A DNA stretch of 64,000 nucleotides from Methylocella tundrae (GCF_901905185.1 NZ_CABFMQ020000001.1:124001-188000); one strand, 5' to 3'; shown: positions 36,202-45,814, numbered from the stretch's first letter. Notes: generated from the letters alone by a model not told the origin. Numbers and translations are program-made.

Positions 36202-36789
36202 TTACGCTCCAGCGCTCGCGACAAAGCGCAATGCGGCGGAGTTCATGCAGTATCGCAAACCCGTCGGCTTTGGGCCGTCGTCGAACACATGGCCAAGATG
36301 TGCGTCGCAGCGGCGGCAGGAAACGGCGGTGCGGGTAAAGCCGAAGCTATGGTCGGCGCTTTCAACGACATTGGTTTTGGCGATCGGTTGCCAAAAGCTC
36401 GGCCAACCCGTTCCGGACTCGAATTTCGTTGCTGAATCAAAAAGCGCCGCATCGCAACAAATGCAGCGGTAAAGGCCGCGGCCATGCTGGTTCCAATAGG
36501 CGCCTGTAAAGGCCCGTTCGGTCCCCGCCCGCCGTGTGACTTCATAGGATTCCGGCGCCAATTGCATTCGCCACTCGGCTGCGCTCTTGACGATTTTCGG
36601 CACGAGCTTCGTCCCAACACTTTCCCCGGCGGGATTGAATTCTTCGATCAGCACTTTGTCTTCAGACGCCGCGGCGGTCCTTGTCGCAGCGAAGAGAAAC
36701 AACGCCGGCGCGCTCCCCAGGATGAAAAGACGCCGCAGAGCGTCGACACGGGTCTCAGTTGCTGCTTTAAGCGGATCGAGCTTCCTCAT
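36202..36789 (-). CDS. msrB: Exported peptide-methionine (R)-S-oxide reductase MsrB
   Basis: A 195-residue MsrB. The N-terminus has a twin-arginine-like leader (Arg-Arg-Leu-Phe near 19-22, then a hydrophobic stretch ending 'TRTAAAS'). The domain carries zinc-site cysteines in 'CICCDAALFDSATKFES' and 'CRRCDAHLGHVFDDGP', and the catalytic cysteine in 'RYCMNSAALRF'. It reduces R-methionine sulfoxide. The start at 36789 has a strong AGGAGG. With msrA it gives complete stereochemical coverage in the periplasm. The electron donor is not encoded nearby. Confidence 0.93.
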   Translation of the reverse strand: MRKLDPLKAATETRVDALRRLFILGSAPALFLFAATRTAAASEDKVLIEEFNPAGESVGTKLVPKIVKSAAEWRMQLAPESYEVTRRAGTERAFTGAYWNQHGRGLYRCICCDAALFDSATKFESGTGWPSFWQPIAKTNVVESADHSFGFTRTAVSCRRCDAHLGHVFDDGPKPTGLRYCMNSAALRFVASAGA

Positions 36790-37051
36790 CAGCGCCTCCT
36801 TTCGCACGTTTGGGCGGCGCAAAGCGCCGCTGCTCCAGCTTGTTGTGCTATGTTGGTTGGCTGGCGCTAACCGACGCCCGCCGCGCCCCGGCGTCCGCCT
36901 CAAAGATAGCGCAAGACATTGTTCGCGAGTCTGCACGTTTTCGGGATTGGCGCTCGATCGGCGCCCGCGCCTCATCGACGCCGCGGGGAGCATCCAGCCG
37001 AGCCCTTCTGCTCAACAGTGTTACGTCGCAGGGCCGGCGGGCGTTACATGG

Positions 37052-37717
37052 TCACGGATTGTTGAAGCTCCGTGGCGCGCGGGCCGCGCGGGCGGCCAAT
37101 AAAGGCGCCGCCATGCCTCGCTGGACAGCCGGCCGCGCGCTCAACTTTTCAAGCCAGTCACGGACGCGCGGCGCGGCGTTCAAATGCTCGCGCACAAGCA
37201 CGCCCGCGCCCGCCGCCCAAGGATAGGCGGCGATATCGGCGATCGAATAATGCTCGCCGGCGAGGTAAGGCGCCTCCGCGAGGCGGCGATCCAAAACGCG
37301 AAGAAGACGGTCCGCCTCCGCGCTCAAGCGGTCGATCGCGACTGGAGTTTTCCGTTTTGCAAAGATTGCGAAATGACCGAATTCCGCGAGCGTCGGAGCC
37401 AGTCCGGCGGTCGCCCAAAACAGCCATTCGAATGCTTTGGCCCGGTCGGCGCCCGAGCGCGGCAGCAGGCGGCCGCTCTTTTCCGTGAGATAGAGCAGTA
37501 TGGCGCCGCTCTCGAAGATCGCGAGCGGGCCGTCCGCCGCGCCGTCATCGATGATGGCGGGAATTTTGGCGTTTGGCGATACGGCGAGAAATGTGGGGTG
37601 GAATTGCTCGCGTTTGCTGATGTTCACGGTTCGCACGTCATAGGGCGTCCCGATTTCTTCGAGCATGATCGAGACGATATGGCCGCTCGGCGTCGCCCAG
37701 CTGTAAAGCGTGATCAA
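37052..37717 (-). CDS. Glutathione S-transferase family protein (YfcG/YghU-like)
   Basis: A protein of about 221 residues with the thioredoxin-like N-terminal GST domain ('ITLYSWATPSGHIVSIMLEE', 'NAKIPAIIDD', 'IFESGAILLYLTEKSGRLLP') and a helical C-terminal domain ('YLAGEHYSIADIAAYPWAAG'). This is the nu-class layout, active with glutathione and often as disulfide-bond reductases. No ATG is available. A TTG at 37717 makes the protein begin exactly where family members begin, while the frame extends to a TTG at 37852 through a low-complexity region. The start is therefore uncertain. Confidence 0.82.
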   Translation of the reverse strand: MITLYSWATPSGHIVSIMLEEIGTPYDVRTVNISKREQFHPTFLAVSPNAKIPAIIDDGAADGPLAIFESGAILLYLTEKSGRLLPRSGADRAKAFEWLFWATAGLAPTLAEFGHFAIFAKRKTPVAIDRLSAEADRLLRVLDRRLAEAPYLAGEHYSIADIAAYPWAAGAGVLVREHLNAAPRVRDWLEKLSARPAVQRGMAAPLLAARAARAPRSFNNP

Positions 37718-38021
37718 GGAACTGCTGTCGCCTGGGCGCGCAAAGGCGCCGGTTCCGGCCCAACTCAAAGGCGTCGCCGCGGTTTGAGCGACGGCTAATC
37801 GGCTCCCACACGATCGGCGCGGGCGACGCCAGGCAAAAATGAAGCGCGGCAAAACCGCGCCCCAAAAGCTTTATGGGTCCCAATCGGCTGTTTCGTCCGA
37901 ATGCGCATCGCCCGTTTTTTCCGTCGGGGAGCGCATTTGCATTTCTTTCACCACATCCGCCGGATCGTAGAGAATGCCAGAATCCGCAAGCTTTCCGCGA
38001 ACCGTCGATCGCTCATGCGGA

Positions 38022-38378
38022 TTACTTTTTGGCGACCGCGTTAAACGCGGTCTGAGCCGATTCGCTCAGCTCTTTTGCTTGCGTCTGGATCGCCTGAAGC
38101 TGGTTCTTCGCATATTCGGTCTGAAGGGCGAAAACCTCTTGAACGTCCTTGGCGTGGAGCAGCTTCTGCGCCAGATCGAAGGCGGCGTTGACGTTTGTCT
38201 CCGCGAAGGACATGGCCTTGGTCACCGCTTCCTTGGCGCTGGACGGAAGCGCTTCGGCCGAGCCGGTGGCTTTCTGGGCCGCGCCAATGAAACCCAAGAA
38301 AGCCTCTCGCGCCTGCTCGAAATTCTTCTCGGCAAGCTCGCGGATTTGCGCGGGGATCTGTTGCGGAATTTCGATCAT
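38022..38378 (-). CDS. Phasin family protein
   Basis: A 118-residue, all-helical Phasin_2-type protein. It is amphipathic and rich in Ala, Gln and Lys, with 'ELAEKNFEQAREAFLGFIGA' near the N-terminus and 'AFALQ'-like repeats later. Phasins coat polyhydroxyalkanoate granules or act as small stress-related proteins. The start at 38378 has AGGAGA at ideal spacing. No polyhydroxyalkanoate synthesis gene lies nearby. The roughly 480 bp from 38379 to 38862, up to the PRC-barrel gene, contain no gene that could be supported. Confidence 0.85.
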   Translation of the reverse strand: MIEIPQQIPAQIRELAEKNFEQAREAFLGFIGAAQKATGSAEALPSSAKEAVTKAMSFAETNVNAAFDLAQKLLHAKDVQEVFALQTEYAKNQLQAIQTQAKELSESAQTAFNAVAKK

Positions 38379-38862
38379 CGGTGTTCTCCTGCAGTTGAGC
38401 GTTTCGTTGAGCCCGTTCAAGGCCGACGAAAGGCCTTTGGGATGTAAAGCGTAAGGGATATTGTCGCTCTTTTCAGGCCAAGCGGGTCGGTTGACGTTGC
38501 GATGCGCATACAGGCCTTATCTCAACCGGCTTAGATCAGAGCTCCGAGGCGGAGCGCATGCATATTCACAGAATTCGGCGATCGGCGCCACCGTTTTTCA
38601 TCACTTTACTGATCTGTTACAATAATTTGCTGTTTTAGCCGCTATGACCCGTCGAGAGCCAAAGACGGCCGGCGCCCATCACGCTTCGCGCCCATCGCAT
38701 CGAATGGTCGGCCGACGATGGGCCGGCCAGCTTTATGGCGGCGCGCGAGGCCGCCACGTTCCAGACCTTGCGGTCTGACTGTGGCCGCTCATGGCGCCTC
38801 GCTTTCAGGCGCATGGCGCGCTATGCCATCAACCCATCCGCTGATTCGGAAGGAAACCCGCC

Positions 38863-39639
38863 ATGTTGTTCGTCGTATCGGTGCTGAAGGGATTTGCCGT
38901 CGCGGCCAGCGACGGCAAGATCGGAACGGTCAATGACTTCCTCTTCGACGATCAAAGCTGGAAGATCAGGTGGCTGGTCGTGGATACGGGCGCATGGCTT
39001 CCAGGCCGCAAGGTCCTGGTCCACGCATCCGCTCTCGGAGAGCCGGACCCGGCGCGCCGGGAGCTGCCGGTGAAGCTGACCAAAGCGCAAGTCGGGGGCG
39101 GCCCTGACCTCGGCGAACATGAGCCTCTCTCGCGTCAATTGGAATCTCACCTCTATGATTACTATGGATGGGATCCGACCTGGGGCGTCAGCTATTTCGG
39201 AGTCGGGGCGATGGCGCAGCCGCTGTCGCTGCCGCCATTGGCGGGCGAGCCCGACGTGGAGGAAGCCGCCGAAGCCGAGGCGCTTGCGAACCAGCAAGAT
39301 CCACATCTTCGCAGCGTGGAAGAGGTGACCGGCTATCATATACAGGCGAGCGATGGCGAAATCGGCCACCTTGAGAGTTTTGTCGTTGATCACGCCAATT
39401 GGGATGTCCGCTACCTCGGCGTCGACACGAGCAATTGGTGGGGCGGCCAGCATGTCCTCATCGCGCCATTCGCCGTGCGGGAGATCGATTGGGCCGACCG
39501 GCACATTCTGATCAACATCACGCGCGATCAGGTCAAGACCAGCCCGCCGTGCGATTCGATCGAAATGGTCGATGAAGCCTATGAACGGATGCTGCACGGC
39601 CATTACGGCTGGCCGGGCTATTGGTACTATCCAAAATAA
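38863..39639 (+). CDS. Protein with two PRC-barrel domains
   Basis: A 258-residue soluble protein with two PRC-barrel repeats. The first is at about 8-75 ('[20 protein letters not shown]', '[20 protein letters not shown]') and the second at about 150-225 ('[20 protein letters not shown]', '[20 protein letters not shown]'). The two repeats are clearly related to each other, so the gene is an internal duplication. The C-terminus '[11 protein letters not shown]' is aromatic. PRC-barrels occur in photosynthetic reaction centres and RNA maturation proteins and in many stress proteins; the role here is unknown. A terminator follows the gene. Confidence 0.88.
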   Translation: MLFVVSVLKGFAVAASDGKIGTVNDFLFDDQSWKIRWLVVDTGAWLPGRKVLVHASALGEPDPARRELPVKLTKAQVGGGPDLGEHEPLSRQLESHLYDYYGWDPTWGVSYFGVGAMAQPLSLPPLAGEPDVEEAAEAEALANQQDPHLRSVEEVTGYHIQASDGEIGHLESFVVDHANWDVRYLGVDTSNWWGGQHVLIAPFAVREIDWADRHILINITRDQVKTSPPCDSIEMVDEAYERMLHGHYGWPGYWYYPK

Positions 39640-39686
39640 GGCTGACGCGCCCACCGCCGAGCCTGCGCGCGGCGGCCGCGAATATG

Positions 39687-39718
39687 AAAAGGAGCGCCGC
39701 GTCTGGCGCTCCTTTTTT
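39687..39718 (+). terminator. Intrinsic terminator after the PRC-barrel gene
   Basis: An 8-bp perfect stem GGAGCGCC / GGCGCTCC with a 6-nt loop is followed by six T residues and preceded by four A residues. It lies 47 bp after the stop and could also act on the opposite strand. Confidence 0.85.
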
Positions 39719-39987
39719 GTATGGCCGCCCGGGCGATCGGAGCTCGCCGCGGATCGTCGTCATGCGTCGTCCCGGGTCTGCCCAGCCTCTGTAGCAGAGG
39801 GATAGAATAGCCTCCCCTCACTGCGCTGCGGCCCGACGGTTTCCCGCCCTCAATCTGTAAATACTCATTCCTTTTGTGCACCGCCGAAGGAATAGTTGCG
39901 CAAATGTCGCACCTCTGAATGCTTTGACTTGAAAGGGCCGGAGCGCGTTGACAGCTCAAGGTTCCAAATGTACCCATGATCATGCAC

Positions 39988-40028
39988 TTATACGTATAGA
40001 GCCAATTGTTATACGCATATCAAATTGG
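39988..40028. promoter_or_regulatory. Possible control region upstream of the porin gene
   Basis: The motif TTATACG occurs twice, at 39988 and 40009, spaced 21 bp apart or two helical turns. A CCAATT/AATTGG inverted repeat (40002-40007, 40023-40028) overlaps the second copy. The region is AT-rich and ends about 140 bp before the porin start. No other gene lies between 39719 and 40169. Confidence 0.3.
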
Positions 40029-40169
40029 TTCGTGCGCAACTAAGAGTTGCCTGCCTGTAAACAGTAAGTAGAGCGCGTCTTTGAGCCCGCTTCTGTTGCT
40101 TGCGAATCGGTGAATAAGAAGAAGAGGCGATTCTTCAGAGTGACTAATAACCAACGGATGGGGAGAGTA

Positions 40170-41822
40170 ATGGCTAACCGCATTGGAAGATCCAGGAGTC
40201 GCCGACGCGGCGCCTATATGGCTATGGCAGGAGTCATGGCTACGGTTCTCATGGGCGTCAGCGCAGCGCGCGCCGACGTGACGGACGAGCTGCTCGATCA
40301 GCTCAAGTCCAAGGGCGTCCTGACGAAAGCCGAATACGCCAAGCTGAAACAGCGCCACGCGGCCGAAGTCGCGGCAAAACACGCGCCTGGCCCGACCGGT
40401 CCCACCGGCGGCAACGGCCGCTACGTGACCAGCCTTGACAAAGGCATCGGCTTCCATATTCCCGGCACGTCGGTTGTCACGAAGGATAATGGCGTCGTCA
40501 CTGTCGGCGATGTTGACGTCAAGCTGACCGGCGCTCTCGTCTTCTTCGGCGCGGAGGCCTTCAAAACGTCCTATACGGGCACCGCGGGGATCGCGACCGG
40601 GCCGTTCGTTCCAGGCGGCTTCCCCCCTGCGCCGATCGGCGTCGGCGGCGGTGTGGTCGGCGGCAGCCCATACAACAATTCGAACGCGATTCGCGCCGGC
40701 CTGCTGCCGAGCAATGTTGTCTTGAGCCTCGCCACCAATCAGATGGGCTGGGATCTTGGCTTCACCGCTGGCGCCTACTTCGGCGGCAACAACGTTTTCC
40801 CCGGAGCGGCCAACGCCAACGGCGCCGGTTCGCCGATTGGTCTCGGAACGCCCGGCATCGACCTTCGTCAGGTTTTCGGCACGATCGGCACGCCTGAGTA
40901 TGGCACGCTCAAAATCGGCCGCGATCTTGGCCTCTTCGGCGGCGACGCGATCTTGAACGACTTCACCCTGTTCGGCGTCGGCACGCCGGCTGGAAACGCC
41001 GCCCCCGGCAACACCAGCCTTGGCCGCATCGGCCTTGGCTACGTCTATGCCGACTGGATCCCGCAGATCACCTATACGACGCCGGTCTGGAATGGCTTTA
41101 CCGCGTCGGTTGGTATGTTCACGCCGCTGGATGCGATCAACACGACCGATACGGCCGCTGTTGGGTTTGCGCTCCCTGGGTATGGCCCGTCTGTCGGGTT
41201 CAGCTCCGGAACGATGACGGCGCATGACCAGCCGCAATTCCAGGGCAAGATCAAATATGTCGGCCAGTTCACGCCTGACGTGAAACTGACCGCCTGGGCG
41301 GACGGCATCACCCAGCTCCAGCGCGTCGAAGCTGGCGATGCTGTGGTCGGCGGCTTCGTTCCCGGATTTGGCTATACCTCGGCGAGCCCGGGGCAGAGCG
41401 TCAGATCGGTCGGCGTCGACGGCGGCGTGCGAGTCGATTGGGGCGGGTTTAGCGCGGTCGGCTACGGCTACTGGGGCTCAGCGCTCGGCACGACCGGGTT
41501 GTTCTATGCCGCTGTCAGCCCCAATGGGCAGGCGCGCAAGTCCTCGGGCTTCTATGGCGAAGCCGAATATACCTTCTGGGATCGGTGGACCCTCGGCGGC
41601 AGCTTTGGCGCCAGCTATCTGGAAGCCAACAGCTTCGATTACACGCAGTCCTATGTTCCCTGGATGGTGCGTTCGAACCAGTCGTGGATCGGATTTACCC
41701 GCTACAAGCTGACGGACTGGGTGGCTTTCCAGGCCGAGTTCATACAGTCGCGTTCGATCAGCCAGTCGGCTGGATCTGCAAAGTCCAACGCGATCGTCGG
41801 CGGAACAACCTTCTTCTTCTGA
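40170..41822 (+). CDS. Outer membrane porin
   Basis: A 550-residue exported beta-barrel protein. A signal peptide (about 1-36, ending 'GVSAARA') precedes a short helical segment ('DELLDQLKSKGVLTKAEYAK'), as in porins with an N-terminal periplasmic coiled region. The rest is a glycine- and aromatic-rich strand pattern, and the chain ends in Phe-Phe-Phe, the usual outer-membrane barrel signal. A 'GRDLGLFGGDAILND' stretch resembles the constriction loop of trimeric porins. The start at 40170 has GGGGAGAG; the frame begins at a GTG at 40110. The substrate is unknown. Confidence 0.85.
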   Translation: MANRIGRSRSRRRGAYMAMAGVMATVLMGVSAARADVTDELLDQLKSKGVLTKAEYAKLKQRHAAEVAAKHAPGPTGPTGGNGRYVTSLDKGIGFHIPGTSVVTKDNGVVTVGDVDVKLTGALVFFGAEAFKTSYTGTAGIATGPFVPGGFPPAPIGVGGGVVGGSPYNNSNAIRAGLLPSNVVLSLATNQMGWDLGFTAGAYFGGNNVFPGAANANGAGSPIGLGTPGIDLRQVFGTIGTPEYGTLKIGRDLGLFGGDAILNDFTLFGVGTPAGNAAPGNTSLGRIGLGYVYADWIPQITYTTPVWNGFTASVGMFTPLDAINTTDTAAVGFALPGYGPSVGFSSGTMTAHDQPQFQGKIKYVGQFTPDVKLTAWADGITQLQRVEAGDAVVGGFVPGFGYTSASPGQSVRSVGVDGGVRVDWGGFSAVGYGYWGSALGTTGLFYAAVSPNGQARKSSGFYGEAEYTFWDRWTLGGSFGASYLEANSFDYTQSYVPWMVRSNQSWIGFTRYKLTDWVAFQAEFIQSRSISQSAGSAKSNAIVGGTTFFF

Positions 41823-41860
41823 GCGTCTCGCCCAGAACAACTCTTGATATGATGACTGAT

Positions 41861-41895
41861 GACGCCGCCCCGTCTTTGACGCGGGCGGCGTTTTC
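41861..41895 (+). terminator. Intrinsic terminator after the porin gene
   Basis: A GC-rich hairpin with arms around ACGCCGCCC and GGGCGGCGT is followed by TTTTCGTTT. It starts about 40 bp after the porin stop and lies just before repeat copy B. Confidence 0.75.
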
Positions 41896-41922
41896 GTTTG
41901 CGGCGCGATCAGGGCAATCTAT

Positions 41923-42033
41923 AGCGCTTTCCGATCGAATGGAGTCATTCGATCGATCAAAAATCGCTCCATATTCAAAAGCTTGAGCATATTCTTCTCG
42001 ATCAGACCGAACCGATCTGATCGGAATATGCTC
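41923..42033 (-). repeat. Dispersed two-hairpin repeat, copy B
   Basis: A reverse-oriented copy of the element at 30115-30226. The GCGCTTTCCGATCGAATG-type palindrome (41923-41969) comes first, then the linker, then the GAGCATATTC palindrome (41985-42033). It lies between the porin terminator and the PPOX-like gene. Confidence 0.85.
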
Positions 42034-42192
42034 TATGTCGCCGCGGCGCGCGGCCGCCCGTTGCGCCTTGTTCCATGCGCCTGATCCGGGGACACTCGAT
42101 CCGTCTCTGAGGCTCGCGCAACCGTCTATCGAGGTCTTCCGGCGCGTGCTAATCAATCTATCAGGGCACAAAAACAGCAACCCGGAGGAAAC

Positions 42193-42846
42193 ATGGCGTC
42201 TCTCTACTCAGCGGAGCACCGCGCGCTTCAGGAGGAGTTCGGCACAACCAAAATGGCCGAGCTTCTGGATACGAAATGGGTGCAAGACGGGATCGGCGAA
42301 AATGAAAAGGCCTTCATTCAATCGCGCGACATGTTTTTTCTATCGACGGTCGATCCAGACGGAAATCCGACAGTCTCGTACAAGGGCGGCCCGACCGGCT
42401 TCGTCAAGGTTATCGACGGCAATACGCTGGTTTTTCCCGGCTTCGATGGCAACGGCATGTTCTATTCGATGGGAAATGTCGTTGGCCAGGGCCGGGTCGG
42501 ATTGCTGTTCATCGACTTCGAGACGCCCCACCGCGTCCGTGTGCAGGGGACGGCCAGGCTCGATCGGGACAGTCCTCTGATGGGGGACTATGCGGAGGCG
42601 CAATATCTTGTGCGGGTCGAGGTCGCCAAGGCGTGGGTGAATTGCCCGCGCTATATCCATAAATACAAAAAGCTGGATCAGTCGAAATACGTCCCCGTGG
42701 CCGCGAAGCCGACGCCGCTTGCGGCCTGGAAACGAACCGCTTTGGTGCAGGATGCGCTGTCCGCCGGCGACAGCCAAAGGGCGCGCGAGGAAGGGCTGCT
42801 CGAGATCTCGGATTATGAGGCCATGGTCGCGCGGGGCGAGGGCTAG
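42193..42846 (+). CDS. Pyridoxamine 5'-phosphate oxidase-like flavoprotein
   Basis: A 217-residue protein of the split-barrel FMN-binding superfamily. Family-like segments are 'FIQSRDMFFLSTVDPDGNPT', 'GFVKVIDGNTLVFPGFDGNG' and 'VGLLFIDFETPHRVRVQGTA'. This matches the broad PPOX-like group, some of which bind FMN, haem or F420; the true substrate is unknown. The C-terminal 'AVEVAKAWVNCPRYIHKY'-like segment is typical of the subgroup. A GGAGG precedes the ATG at 42193. The gene is convergent with the aldehyde dehydrogenase gene, with a terminator between them. Confidence 0.82.
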   Translation: MASLYSAEHRALQEEFGTTKMAELLDTKWVQDGIGENEKAFIQSRDMFFLSTVDPDGNPTVSYKGGPTGFVKVIDGNTLVFPGFDGNGMFYSMGNVVGQGRVGLLFIDFETPHRVRVQGTARLDRDSPLMGDYAEAQYLVRVEVAKAWVNCPRYIHKYKKLDQSKYVPVAAKPTPLAAWKRTALVQDALSAGDSQRAREEGLLEISDYEAMVARGEG

Positions 42847-42859
42847 AAACCAGCAAGAC

Positions 42860-42901
42860 AAAAAAAGAGCATTTTCGATTCCAAAAAGGTCGAAAATGCT
42901 C
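42860..42901 (-). terminator. Intrinsic terminator of the alcohol oxidation operon
   Basis: A perfect 12-bp stem (42867-42878 with 42890-42901) and an 11-nt loop are followed on the minus strand by seven T residues. It lies about 90 bp after the aldehyde dehydrogenase stop and fits the end of the minus-strand operon. Confidence 0.85.
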
Positions 42902-42991
42902 TGAATATTCGGGTGGCGTTCAGGAGGCTGCGCCGAGAGCTTCTTCTCGACGCAGTTTCCTAAGCGATATGCGCGTCTCAATTCTTCTCGA

Positions 42992-44512
42992 TCAGAAGAA
43001 ACCGAGAGGCTTGTTGCTGTAGCTGACCAGCATATTCTTGGTCTGCTGGTAGTGATCAAGCATCATCTTGTGATTCTCGCGGCCGATGCCGGATTTCTTG
43101 TAGCCGCCAAACGCCGCGTGCGCCGGATAGAGGTGGTAGCAATTGGTCCAGACGCGTCCGGCTTTGATGGCGCGGCCGAAGCGATAGGCGCGCGTGCCGT
43201 TGCGGGTCCAGACGCCGGAGCCGAGCCCGTAAAGCGTGTCGTTGGCGATCTCCAGCGCCTCGGCGTCGGTCTTGAAGGTGGTCACCGACAGCACCGGGCC
43301 GAAGATTTCCTCCTGGAACACGCGCATCTTGTTGTGGCCTTCGAGGACCGTCGGCTGCACATAGAAGCCGTTGGCGAGCTCCGGCCCGACGTCGGCGCGT
43401 GCGCCGCCGGTCAGCACCTTGGCGCCTTCCTGACGGCCGATGTCGAGATAGGACAGGATCTTCTCGAGCTGGTCGTTCGAGGCCTGCGCGCCGATCATGG
43501 TCGAGGGATCCAGCGGATTGCCCTGCTTGATCGCCTTCACCCGCTTGATGGCGCGCTCCATGAAGCGCTCATAGATGCTCTCCTGCACCAGCGCGCGGGA
43601 CGGACAGGTGCAGACCTCGCCCTGGTTCAGCGCGAACATGGCGAAGCCTTCGAGCGCCTTGTCGAAGAAATCATCGTCCTCGTCGGCGACGTCGGCGAAG
43701 AAGATGTTCGGCGATTTGCCGCCGAGCTCCAGCGTCACCGGAATGATGTTCTCCGAGGCGTATTGCATGATGAGGCGGCCCGTCGTCGTCTCGCCGGTGA
43801 AGGCGACCTTGGCGATGCGCGGGCTCTGCGCCAGCGGCTTGCCGCATTCGACGCCGAAGCCGTTGACGACGTTGAGGACGCCGGGCGGCAGCAGGTCGCC
43901 GATGACGTCCATCATGACCATGATGCTCATCGGGGTCTGCTCGGCGGGCTTCAGGACGATGCAATTGCCCGCTGCCAGCGCCGGAGCGATCTTCCACACC
44001 GCCATCAGCAGCGGGAAATTCCACGGGATGATCTGCGCGACGACGCCGAGCGGCTCATGGAAATGATAGGCGATGGTGTCGTGGTCGATTTCGCTGATGC
44101 CGCCCTCCTGGGCGCGCAGGACGCCGGCGAAATAGCGGAAATGGTCGACGGCGAGCGGCAGGTCGGCGGCCTTGGTCTCGCGGATCGGCTTGCCATTGTC
44201 GATCGTCTCGACCATCGCCAGCACGTCAAGCTTTTGCTCGATCCGGTCGGCGATGCGCAAAAGGACCAGCGAGCGCTCGGCCGGCGAGGCGGCGCCCCAG
44301 GCGTCTTTCGCCGCATGGGCGGCGTCGAGCGCCAGTTCGACGTCCTCAGCCGTCGAGCGGGCTATGGTGCAAACCACATTGCCGTCGATCGGCGAGATGT
44401 TCTGGAACGTCTGACCTTTAACCGGGGGCACCCATTTGCCGCCGATGTAATTATCGTAGTGCGGACGAATGGCGATCTCGTCCTTAAGATCCGCCAAAAG
44501 CTTCTCAACCAT
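42992..44512 (-). CDS. NAD-dependent aldehyde dehydrogenase (ExaC/AcoD-like)
   Basis: A 506-residue aldehyde dehydrogenase. The motif '[16 protein letters not shown]' holds the general-base glutamate, and '[16 protein letters not shown]' holds the nucleophilic cysteine. '[20 protein letters not shown]' is the cofactor-binding segment. The N-terminus '[20 protein letters not shown]' fits the ExaC/AcoD group that oxidises acetaldehyde and other short aldehydes. It is the last gene of the minus-strand operon, 36 bp after the cytochrome fusion gene, and would oxidise the aldehyde made by the PQQ alcohol dehydrogenase. A GGAGGAATGCT ribosome-binding site precedes the ATG. Confidence 0.93.
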   Translation of the reverse strand: MVEKLLADLKDEIAIRPHYDNYIGGKWVPPVKGQTFQNISPIDGNVVCTIARSTAEDVELALDAAHAAKDAWGAASPAERSLVLLRIADRIEQKLDVLAMVETIDNGKPIRETKAADLPLAVDHFRYFAGVLRAQEGGISEIDHDTIAYHFHEPLGVVAQIIPWNFPLLMAVWKIAPALAAGNCIVLKPAEQTPMSIMVMMDVIGDLLPPGVLNVVNGFGVECGKPLAQSPRIAKVAFTGETTTGRLIMQYASENIIPVTLELGGKSPNIFFADVADEDDDFFDKALEGFAMFALNQGEVCTCPSRALVQESIYERFMERAIKRVKAIKQGNPLDPSTMIGAQASNDQLEKILSYLDIGRQEGAKVLTGGARADVGPELANGFYVQPTVLEGHNKMRVFQEEIFGPVLSVTTFKTDAEALEIANDTLYGLGSGVWTRNGTRAYRFGRAIKAGRVWTNCYHLYPAHAAFGGYKKSGIGRENHKMMLDHYQQTKNMLVSYSNKPLGFF

Positions 44513-44548
44513 AGCATTCCTCCACTTCTCAGTGACTCTTATCTACGC

Positions 44549-45808
44549 TCAGTTTTGCTGCACGCTGTGCAGATAGGCGAGAATCTTGCTGAAGTCGTCT
44601 TCACTAAAAGCGCCGGTCCAGTTTGGCATTCCCTTGTCGGGACGTCCATGGGTAACCGTGTAATGAAAGACTTCATCCATTTTGTCGTTGTAACGCTGGC
44701 TGAGCAGACGCAGATTGATGCGGCGCTGGCCTACGATGGCGTCCGGCCCGTGGCAATGCGAGCAGGTGCCGTTGAAGATTTCACGGCCCGCGGCAATGGC
44801 CGCCGGATCGGCCGCGCTCGCGGGTGTTGCCGCGGCCGCCGGCGTTTCGGTCAAGGCGGTTGAACCTGGCGCAGGCGCCGCCGCCTCGGGAGCCGTGGCC
44901 GGCGCGGTTTCGCTCGCCGGCTTTTCCTGTGAAGCGAGCATGATGCTTGGCTTCGATCCACCGGCGCTGCTGGCGGCGGTCAAGGAGATCGGCTCGGCCT
45001 GCGGGAAGCCATATTTCGCGGCGAGCGCGGCGACCGCTTCGGCCTTCTCGTCGATAACCCGGTCGATCTTGTCCCTGAGATCGCCGCTCGCTCGCGCGAA
45101 GCCGACCGAAACCGGCCATTGCATCCCCTCGCCGCTTACCGGGCGAACGCTATAGGCGTCCTGGTAAAGCGTCTTATTGAGATAGCCGGCGCTCGGACCC
45201 CAGATGATCGCGGCGTCCGCCCTGCCGGCCGCCAGCGCTTTCATCGCCGCCTCCGGATCGAGCACGGTCACCGGCTGGATGTCGCCGTGATCGGCGAGCA
45301 ACAGCTCCGGCGAGGTGCCAAATTGCACCGCGACGCGCTTGCCCGCCAGGTCGGCGAGGGACGAGGCCCCCTGCGCCTTGGGCGAAACGAGAGCATAGCC
45401 AATGCGCAGGAACGGTTTGGAAAAGATGAGTTTTGGCCCCATGAAATTTTTGGAGTCCGGCAAACCGATATAGGCGTCGCATTTTCCTGACAGCAAGGTT
45501 TCGCGAATGGCGCGCTTGCCGAAATAGGTCTGCGACCAGACCGTTTTGAGCGGGCGCCCGAGAGCGTTTGCGATCTCGGCTCCGAGCTCGATATAGATGC
45601 CCTTCGCATCGCCGGCTTGAGCGCTGAAGGGCAGATCGTCGGGGTCCGCGCAGATGGTTAGCGCGTCCCCTCCGGCGGCGCCGTCGGAGGGAAGCGCGGA
45701 GGCGGCGGGGCCTGCCGCGATGAACAGCGCCGCCGCCAGAGCCGGGAGGACGCTGGCCTTGCGCGGTTCGATGGCGAGCGGGGCCAGCCGCCGCTTGTTC
45801 GATGTCAC
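44549..45808 (-). CDS. Fusion of MxaJ/XoxJ-like binding protein and cytochrome c
   Basis: A 419-residue exported protein. After a signal peptide (about 18-39) comes a periplasmic binding-protein domain (about 50-275), with 'ICADPDDLPFSAQ' near the start and 'GIYIELGAEIANALGRPLKT' after it. This is the pattern of MxaJ/XoxJ proteins that partner PQQ methanol dehydrogenases. A proline/alanine-rich linker (about 285-340) leads to a C-terminal cytochrome c domain with Cys349, Cys352 and His353 ('CSHCH') and the later 'KGMPNWTG' with a likely Met ligand. It would accept electrons from the adjacent dehydrogenase. These roles are normally on separate genes. The start is a GTG with GAGGA almost touching it, so it may differ. 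Confidence 0.88.
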   Translation of the reverse strand: MTSNKRRLAPLAIEPRKASVLPALAAALFIAAGPAASALPSDGAAGGDALTICADPDDLPFSAQAGDAKGIYIELGAEIANALGRPLKTVWSQTYFGKRAIRETLLSGKCDAYIGLPDSKNFMGPKLIFSKPFLRIGYALVSPKAQGASSLADLAGKRVAVQFGTSPELLLADHGDIQPVTVLDPEAAMKALAAGRADAAIIWGPSAGYLNKTLYQDAYSVRPVSGEGMQWPVSVGFARASGDLRDKIDRVIDEKAEAVAALAAKYGFPQAEPISLTAASSAGGSKPSIMLASQEKPASETAPATAPEAAAPAPGSTALTETPAAAATPASAADPAAIAAGREIFNGTCSHCHGPDAIVGQRRINLRLLSQRYNDKMDEVFHYTVTHGRPDKGMPNWTGAFSEDDFSKILAYLHSVQQN

Positions 45809-45814
45809 TTCCTC

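Noticed and set aside
39627..39983. 118-codon minus-strand frame before the porin
   Set aside because: It runs through a terminator hairpin and has Arg-rich, patternless content.
43052..44863. 603-codon open frame opposite the aldehyde dehydrogenase gene
   Set aside because: The aldehyde dehydrogenase on the minus strand has all catalytic motifs; the antisense frame is a compositional shadow.
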